This document shows positions 47,901 to 56,900 of a stretch of DNA of 64,000 bases, one piece after another. Position 1 is the first letter of the stretch; each line of letters starts with the position of its first letter. Both the position numbers and the translations under genes were made by a program. The notes beneath the pieces were generated by a model. It was not told where the DNA came from. It saw only the letters and a program-made list of their open reading frames with translations, and ran no database searches. Origin of the DNA: Aurelia coerulea (taxonomy: Eukaryota; Cnidaria; Scyphozoa; Semaeostomeae; Ulmaridae); NCBI GenBank assembly GCA_039566865.1, contig CM076956.1:13961511-14025510 (forward strand), in the 5' to 3' direction.

Positions 47901-50900
47901 ATAACGATGAAGGTACTTGATTTCACCAATAATATGCGAAATTAATGGTTTTAAATCATAATTATTGAGCTAACAATTTTGCATTGAATCAAATTTTCAT
48001 TATTTAATTAGTTAATTTATTAGAAACCATAAATATCCGTACGAAACCATATGAAACTACAAATTAATGATATCAAGCAGGTATTTGGATGGTTTTTTGC
48101 CAATTTTATCTGGCTATTTGCTAATAATGGGCCCTTTTCTGCAAATAGCTCGATTTTCTCAAAATTTGCATTGTTTTTGGTTGCCTAGCAACCAATCACG
48201 TGACTATTGATTGATTGATGCTATTTTTAGATTCTCCATTGTTCAATTATGACACAATGCAAGTTTCATTGTCATAGCTCTTATACTTGCGGAGAAAAAC
48301 AGGGGGGGGCGAAAAACGCCCCCCCCCCCCGGTAGAAAATCACTTTTTTTTTACCCGGTTAAAATAGGGTTAATGTAGTTGCTCTTCTTGGTTGAGTTCC
48401 CTTAGTTGCATTTGCTGACGTTGTTGTTATTTTAGTACGTTTCCGTAGATCTCAGCCTCCCTTGTGGAAGATAACATCAGGTAGGCAGACTGCAAGAGTA
48501 ATACTCAGCCCTTCGAGGAAAGTTTTCAGGAAATAGTGAAGGAAATGGGCTGCTCGTGCACAGGGGCATTTGTGGGGGAAGTTGGCACAGTGCCAAATGA
48601 CGTCACATAATTTGGCAAAGTGCCAAGTCACCTGACGGGAACTTGGCAGCGTGCCAAGTCACATGACCAATTTTTGAACTTTGCCAAGTAAGTCACGTGA
48701 CATGGGGGCAGACACGTGAATGCTCCAACTAAAATGAGATAGTGTGACTGCGTTCACAGTGTAGCCTCCTTTTGTATGGGATAGGTCATTTGAAATTAGC
48801 CAATAAGAGTCGGCTATTATGTTTAGTAACTTCCCTATGGAGTTTGTAGCAATTGAAATTAGCCAATGGCAATCTGCCTATGGTAGATGGGTTGGGTCAT
48901 TTGATATTAGCCAATAACAGTCAGCTTTCATCTTTGTAGCTTCACTATGGGGTTTGTACCAATTGAAATTAGCCAATGGCAATCAGCATATGTTAGATCT
49001 GTTAGGTCATTTGAAATTAATCAATAAGAGTCGGCTATTATGCTCAGTAAGTTCAGTATGGAGTCTGTACCAATTGAAATTAGCCAATGGCAATCTGCTT
49101 ATGTTAGATTGGATAGGTCATTTGAAATTAGCCAATAACAGTCGGCTATTATGTTTAGTAGGTTCAGTATGGAGTTTGTAGCAATTGAAATTAGCCAATG
49201 GCAATCTGCCTATGCTAGATGGATTGGGTCATTTGAAATTAGCCAATAACAGTCAGCTTTCATCTTTAGTAGCTTCACTATGGGGTTTGCACCAATTGAA
49301 ATTAGCCAATGGCAATCTGCCTATGCTAAATCGGTTTGGTCATTTGAAATTAGCCAATAACAGTCGGCTTTCACCTTTAGTAGCTTCACTATTGGGTTTG
49401 TACCAATTGAAATTAGGCAATGGCAATCTGCATATGGTAGAGGGGTTAGGTTATGTAAAAATAGCCAACAGGAAGTACCTATTGACTTTGCTGGATAAGT
49501 GCTGACTGCTGCGCACAATAGCCTCTATGCAGGTGAACGTATTCATTATGCATTGAAGTAATGAGCAACTAATGATGTGATCGTCCTTATAACGATTGTT
49601 TCCCGGAGAAGTGGATTCCTAATGATCTTTGCACGATTAACTTCCTACGTAATGATCTTGGCATGATAAAATTACCTGCAACATGAAGTAGAAATATCTA
49701 CAAGTGTTTGTTTGCGGAGTAGATATTCGAAGATAGCGATTATCAAATTTAAATTGGATGAAATTACCTTGGGGAAATAACAGCGAAGGGAATTTAACGG
49801 AAGTTTCAGAAATTAAGAGCATTGAAGTGAATCGTAAGTAGGCCTATGTTTTCGCTGGAGCAGGAAGAAAGCTGGAATTATATGCTACTTGCGTATTTTT
49901 CATGACAGGACAGTTTTACTTCTTGCCTTCAGATGATAAAGTGATTGCTGAATGCTTAAATTCCCACTTTGTGAACATCACAGACTCTCTTGGCCTAGAT
50001 CCATCATTCAAGGACGATGAAATCGATGTGAGTCTGGACGAAAAGGTAGACATAGCTATATTAAAGTATAAAAACCATCCAAGTATTGTTGCTATAAAAA
50101 GTAAAGTCCCGATTGACCAAAAATTTGAATTTAGTAATGTTAATTTGCTAAATGTTATGATTAAAATAGAAGCCTTAGATAATAGTAAGTCAAGTAGTGG
50201 CAATATACCAACAAAAATTATACAGCAGGCGAAAGAGGTGATTTGCCCATACTTAACTGATTGCATAAATGCAACTATGGACAACTGTTGCTTTCCAGAT
50301 AAACTAAAAGAAGCAGACGTTTGTGCAATCCATAAAAAGGATGATACATGCCAAAAAGTCAATTATAGACCAATTAGTATCCTATCAGCCATGTCCAAAA
50401 TTTTTGAACGGATCATGAGTGAGCAAATAAATCAGTATTTTGTAGGTATATTGTCTTCATTGCTTTCTGGCTTTCGACAAGGCTATAGCACACAGCATGC
50501 TCTGTTTCGAGTCGTTGAGACTTGGAAAAAGTGTCTCGATATGTCGGGTATAGTAGGAACAATCCTGATGGATTTGTCAAAAGCATATGATTGTATACCC
50601 CACGACCTACTGATTACAAAGTTAGAGGCATATGGATTCAAGCAAAATGCTCTAAAACTAGTTTGTAGTTACCTGACAAACCGAACACAAAGGGTCAAAA
50701 TAGGCTCCACATATAGCTCACCACAACGTGTATCGATTGGTGTACCACAGGGGTCTGTTCTTGGACCCTTACTTTTCAACATCTTTATAAACGACCTGTT
50801 TTATATGGAACTGGAATCGGAGATATGTAACTTTGCTGATGACACGACAATTTACGCGTGTGATATATCTGTGGAGGCAGTCATGATTAGATTAGAGGGT

Positions 50901-53900
50901 GACCTACAGGGATTAATGCAATGGTTTACTGACAACGGCATGAGTGCCAATCCTTCAAAATTCCAAATCATGTTTTTGGGGCTAAAGGGAACAAATAAAC
51001 TATGCCTTAACATGAGGGGTCAATTGATTCCATGCAGCGAACATGTAAAACTTCTGGGGGTAAACATTGACAACTCACTCAAGTTTGAAACGCATGTGAA
51101 AGAACTATGTAGGAAGGTCAACCAAAAGGTGCATGCATTTGGAAGGTTAAGACCATATTTAGGAGAGCAAAAATCAAAGTTACTTTTAAACTCTGTGGTT
51201 ATGTCGAATTTTTCCTATTGCCCTCTGATCTGGCTATTTTGTAGCAAAGTTGCAAATAATCAAATTAATAGCACCCACAAGCGTGCACTGAGAACTTTAT
51301 ATAGAGACTATCAATCCACATTTGAGGAACTTCTAGATAGGGTTGAGACAAAGACAATACATAAAAAGAACTTACAAAACCTCATGGTTGAAATTTACAA
51401 ATCAATGAACCATCTCAATCCAGAGTACATGTGGAATTTCTTTGTTAAAAAAGATGTTCCCTACAACCTGCGGACAAAGGAACTATGCAAGATCCCCTCA
51501 GTGAGTTCTCAGCGCTACGGAATAAATTCCTTATCCTTTAGAGGGAGTCTATTGTGGAACAATCTTAGTGATGACCTAAAATTGACAACTTCTCTCATGA
51601 AATTCAAGAAAGAAATACGTTGCTGGGATGGCAATAACTGTACGTGCTACATTTGCACTTAATTTAGGATAATTCATTAGGGTTTTTTATCTTTTTGTTA
51701 TATTGTATATTGTATATTATAGATAGTTGGTGTTAATTAGTTGTTGTTAACTAGATCAAAACCAACTGTAAATAAGTTTATGATTATGATTATGATTATG
51801 CCTCAGTGGAGGGGAATAGGCCTAACTATACTCGTTGTTGACTTCAATATTGAGCTCACTCGAAGCGTAGGAACTTGCCATGTCACATGATAGGAACTGG
51901 GGGGTAGTGCCGAGTCACATGACCAATTTTGGCAACTTGCCAAGTTAGTCACGTGACATGGGGTGCCATCACGTGACTGCCCCCAGTCAGTTTTCCCATT
52001 GTGTTTGTGGAGGTGAGCTTAACTGTTACGGAGGAGGAAATGAGCCCCTGTGAAGGTGACTGCGTGACGTCGGTGTTATATAGCCCCTAGGTTGTTGACA
52101 ATCCAGCATTGTTTTTTTTTGACAAACCGACTTTGTGCGTTGACGACCCTTGATGACCCCATCAAGAGTCGTTAATGACTCACCTCGATTGTTCGGTGAC
52201 GTCGAGCGTACGTCAAACTGGAAAATAGGACGGCTGCCAATAAGTTCTCCTGCTCCTACCCCAGCGCGAGTGGCTGCCCCCAACTTCTCACACAGATTCG
52301 GCTAACTTAGATTTTCGGGGTGATTTTTGGAGTGGAAGAGCGGCGGCGAGGGGGCAGGGGAAGCAGGCGATCCGAGTCGAGCACACAAACTAATTCGTGG
52401 ACAAAAGAACAATCTTAACCGATGGAACAGGCGTTAGTACTATAGACTAGGCTTGCCGCTCGTCGCTTGCGGCGCCGAGCTGGCCCGCCGTCGTAGCGAG
52501 TGATTGCTTGGGGAAGAATGTGTTGCCTATTGGCGTTATTTTCTCTTTATCACTTTCTGTGACCAAAGTAATGATATTACTTGACTTAATCTAGTTTGTG
52601 AATTATATTTTCCTCAATGTTCTAACCCTATCTGACATGGGGGGGGGCCGATTCCGCCCTCCTAGTACATTTTTGTTTACACCGTTTTCCACAAATGCAG
52701 CAGGCCTCTGATACTTCGTAAGTTTAACTTTGTATCATAGAGCAATAAAACTGCAACAATTTGGACATTCTATTTTTAGTCTTGTCTCCATGGTTACCAA
52801 TTTTTGATGCTGCACTCTGTGAAAAACATACTTTGTATCTCTCTTAATCATGTTTAATTGGTCCAATTAAGTCTAAATTAAGGATTTATATATGTTTTGA
52901 TCTATATCTTTCATTTCTTTATGAAAAATCAACTTTCATGACCTTTTAGCAAGCTTTAATTGATATGATGTCATATGACATCATAATGATCATCATGCTC
53001 TAGCAACAACAACAACATTGCTAACTGGATTATGATTTCAAATTTTCATTGTTTATATAATGAACCACCTTTGTGCCAAGTTTGGCTTCAATATCTTTTA
53101 TGACAACAGAGATAAACAGGGGGGGGGCGGAATCAGAGGAGGTCAGATAGGGTTAACTTTCCGCATATTGGAGACCCAAAAGAGTAAGCCAGAATTTCAG
53201 GAACCCAAAAAACCAACTGTACAAATCATAGAACCAAAAAAATATTGCCCAAATTTTTGACCCAAAAAAATAACTTGAGAATCCCTATCCTAAATATACC
53301 AGAGTACCCCCCCCCCCCCACCCGGACATTGGAGCCATTCGAAACAAAAGGAAGGCAAAAGCTGGAATGATTACATGAGTCTTTGTCTTCTCTCAATTCC
53401 CCAACGATACCCCCCGCAATACCCATTCAGGAATGGCTGTAACCTTAAATAACAATTCAATTCAAATGAATAAAACTTAGACCAATGCAATCAGTCTAGG
53501 CAAATGTAGCCCTCATAATAGAATGACGTTATTACTTTAATGTTATAATTACCAAGATAATAGCCTATAGAAATGTAAAAGCCGGTGTCAGTAAAGGCAG
53601 TTTGAGCTGGCATACTGGAAAAAACCGGACCGCATGATCCAGGGATCCCTATGACCTCAAGGACCTTCAAGTACTGAATTTTGAAAGGACCCTGAACATA
53701 AAGGGGTTATACCCTCTGCATAAAGGCTATATATTATCAGGATGCTGTATGCTAATCAGGCTACTTCTGCTATAATTGTTCAAATTTGGCGCCAATACCG
53801 TTGATTGCAGCCTGGGGGTGAATGCCTATCAAGCAGGGGCGGATCCAGATGCAGGCATTGTTCTTCTGCAAGCATGGTAACTTGCCACTGATTGTGTAAC

Positions 53901-56900
53901 TCTCACCTTAACCATAGCGACTATGCCTTCACTTAGCTGAATGAAAGAATCCGCTAAATCATTAACATCTTCACCCATCGTATTATTCAGAGAAAGTCCC
54001 TGCCCTACCCTTGTTTGTTTTATTAGTGCCTCCTCCATACCAATTTAAACTGGGGTGGAACTAAAAAATGCTCAAAAGTTGAAAACACACAATAGAATTT
54101 CATGGAAATTTAAAACAAAGAGCAACAATATTAATGCACCGTAAATAATAGATGTATTCTTCAGTATGAGCACTGATAAAGGGTGGAAATGCTTCCATTT
54201 CTGGGAGATTAAACACCCCTTGTCGACTATTTAAAGAGTGACATGCATTTGTTATTTGTACTGATGCTATGTCTGTTCAATGGTATTCACCCCCCCCCCC
54301 AGGCTTCAATAAACAGTACTGGCACTAAATTTGAAAAATTATAGTAGAAGTAGCCTGATTAGTTGTATAAACTCTCGTTACTGGTGTTTAAATGCATAAA
54401 CAATATTGGACCGGCCTATTTAAGGGAATTATTGATCAGTAAAAAAGCTCCTAGATCACTTCGATCAGCAAAGCTTTCCCTACTGGAAATCCCAACAGTG
54501 AGAACTGAGATTTTTGGCAAGAGAGCATTTGAATATGCTGCACCTCATACCTGGAACTCTTTGCCTCTCAATATAAGACATTCCAAGGACATAACTACAA
54601 TCCTGGCCAAAAGAAGCTGGGACGCAGGCAAATTTCAGTGTCTTCATGATGTTTCCTAAAATATCGAGGAGAAAACATACGTTTAGAGTCTCCTAATCCC
54701 CCCTTCCCCCCTACTTCAATGTTGAGAAGGTCGAAAGGCGTTTGATTCAAGCAACTTTTAATCAAAGACCGAAGTAGTGCAATTTTATGATTTGTCCCAA
54801 GTATTTTGGCCAAGATTGTCTGAAAAATTGCTTTCACTACCTATTTGAGAAGGGGGGAGCGGGGGGACGTAATCAAAGACCGAAGTAGTGCAATTTTATG
54901 ATTTGTCCCAAGTATTTTGGCCAAGATTGTAGTTTCAAGAAGGCAATAAAAACATATTTTTTTGAACAAGCATTTAATCTTTAAGTTTCTTTTTTATTGT
55001 AAAATACTGTAATTTTTAGCATCTTTATTGTAATTTTAATAGTTTTGATTTGATGTAACTTTAGAGACTTTGACCTATAAACTGTATGCGCCGCAGAATA
55101 TTGTGCAATATAGGGGCGCACTATAAAATCAACTATTTATTATTTATCATTATTATTATTAGCATTTAACACCCTCGTTATCATATATTAGCCTTTATGC
55201 AGAAGGGATGACCCCTCTATGTTAAGGGTCCTTTCAAAACTCGGTACTTCATAGGATCCTAGGGGTCATAGGGGTCTCAAGGTCATAAGGTCTGGTTTTT
55301 CCAGTATGCCGTCTGAGCAGAGAAAACCGTAAAGGCAGAAGTATCAAATTATCTTTGTGTATGAGCATTTTGTTATCATATGAATTGTTATAATTTCGAA
55401 GGGAATTCCAACGATACCAACATGTAAATGCCCAGTAGAAGCGGTTTAGCTAATGTTTTCGAACTGAAATTTCAGAAGCTTGTAGAGGAATGATACAGCT
55501 AAAGATTTTGATTTTATCTACTGATTTTAAGCAAATTTAAACTGTTAAAAACGCAGAATGTAAACAGTTATGAGCACAGTTTCATTTGTTGAAGAACTTG
55601 ACCAGCGTGCACGATTTCGTCTAGTTTCTCGACAAATTCGCGAAAATGAATTCTGTTTTCACATCCCTGCAGGCTAATCATCTATCTAGAATAATGTTCA
55701 CTTATCTAAAACGATTAATGTTCATGATGATGGGGTTTCCACAGGGTGAGAGATCTTATAGATTCCGCCCACAGGGTTTTTGTCTGAAAATCCCTAAATA
55801 AGACTTATTCCGTTCCTGGCGGCCCAGCCTGGCGTTTTTTGGCGAAAAGAAGGCGATTCGTGGAATTTACATATCTTTTTGGATTTTTGGCACCTAAATG
55901 CAAGGGCCAGTGGGTCGGGAAGGGGGAGATCTCAGTGACGTACAAAACGCGTATGGATCCTTTGATGTCACCGTCTCAACGCTTAGTTATAGTAGTTATA
56001 TGACTTTAAAGAGCCATTGTCACCCAGGCTCCTTTGCGGGCATGTTGTAATTTCAGATTATCTGAAAATCAAATTTGGCCTAAGCGGAAAATATGGATTT
56101 GCACTGCAGTAGATGTCATTGGTTCCACCTGTCTGAATATGAATAATCGCTAAAGATGATATGACAAAGGATTCATTCACTAGATTTGTTTTGATCAAAG
56201 CGTGGGAGTCTGCCTTTACAAGTGCAACACAATGGAGTAGACAAAGAGGAACTAAACACTGTTGCTTGCATAAATACGAGCTGGCTCCGAACCGAAGCTT
56301 GATGCAGATACTCCACAAGAATTTCAACGAAACGTTTGATGTAAAATCTAGATATCTGCCTTCGTTTTTAATTCCCTTTGCAATAATCCATACAAATTTG
56401 TCGCCATCGCATCTCGTCCTTCTCTCTTTCTGCAAACAAGCTGTGTTTGTGTTTTGTTTTCCTCCCCACGGTGCGCAAAGGTTTCTGGGTGACAATGGCT
56501 CTTTATCTTTAATGAAGCTTTCATGAATGCAAAGAGGTACTACAATGGATGATACTACAATCTATGCCTGCGATAAGAACCTGGAAAATATAGCTCCATA
56601 GGCTTGAAAATGACGGCAGTGTAGCTTTAGAATGGTTTGCCGACAACTCTATGAAATTAAATGCAGATGCAGATAAATGCCATCCTTTGGTTCTTGGGCA
56701 GAGGTGTGATTATCCTGTTACTGTTAGGATTGGAAATGCTGATGTTGTAAATAGCTCCGAAGAGAAGCTACTCGAATTTCAAATTGATAGCAAACTTTCC
56801 TTTGATAATCATGTTTCCAAATTGTGTCAAAAGGCTAGCAATAAACTTTCTGCACTTGCTCGCATATCCCCTTACATGGATCAGAGCAAACTAAGAAGAC

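Larger units (their letters stand above)
46153..52446 (-). mobile_element. Helitron-like unit H2 (with nested elements)
   Basis: The 3' end on the minus strand is ...GAACTTCGGATTCCTAG at 46153, directly followed by TC, the 5' end of H1. The 5' end at 52446 reads TCTATAGTACTAACGCC. Contents from right to left: 5' region, LINE (49890-51805), CCAAT array, TTGGCAC minisatellite, GCAACTAA-type minisatellite with MITE 2, GC-rich terminal hairpin. Confidence 0.5.
53591..55338. mobile_element. Long-TIR element carrying a LINE insertion
   Basis: The left arm at 53601-53830 (GGCATACTGGAAAAAACCGG, GCATAAAGGCTATA, GGCTACTTCTGCTATAAT, GCAGCCTGGGGGTGAAT) is inverted in the right arm, which is split as 54279-54360 and 55165-55318. 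The 10-bp repeat GTAAAGGCAG at 53591 and 55329 may be the target duplication. The gap in the right arm is exactly the LINE below. Confidence 0.65.
52447..55994 (-). mobile_element. Helitron-like unit H3 (with nested elements)
   Basis: The 3' end, read on the minus strand, is GCCGCAAGCGACGAGCGGC then AAGCCTAG at 52447. It abuts the TC start of H2. About 60 bp match the + strand terminus at 26718-26777. The 5' end is near 55994, where the minus strand reads CTATAACTAAGCGTTGAGAC, similar to the H1 start; the TC dinucleotide itself is not intact. Confidence 0.42.

Noticed and set aside
48954..49505. 37-residue repeat protein (YQLKLANGNL...GHLKLANN)
   Set aside because: The DNA repeat is 111 bp, divisible by three, so a repeat ORF arises for free. 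There are stops between the two pieces and no start context.
56058..56526. Overlapping 121- and 145-codon ORFs on opposite strands
   Set aside because: Inside a TIR-bounded MITE; no domain recognised and antisense overlap indicates chance.
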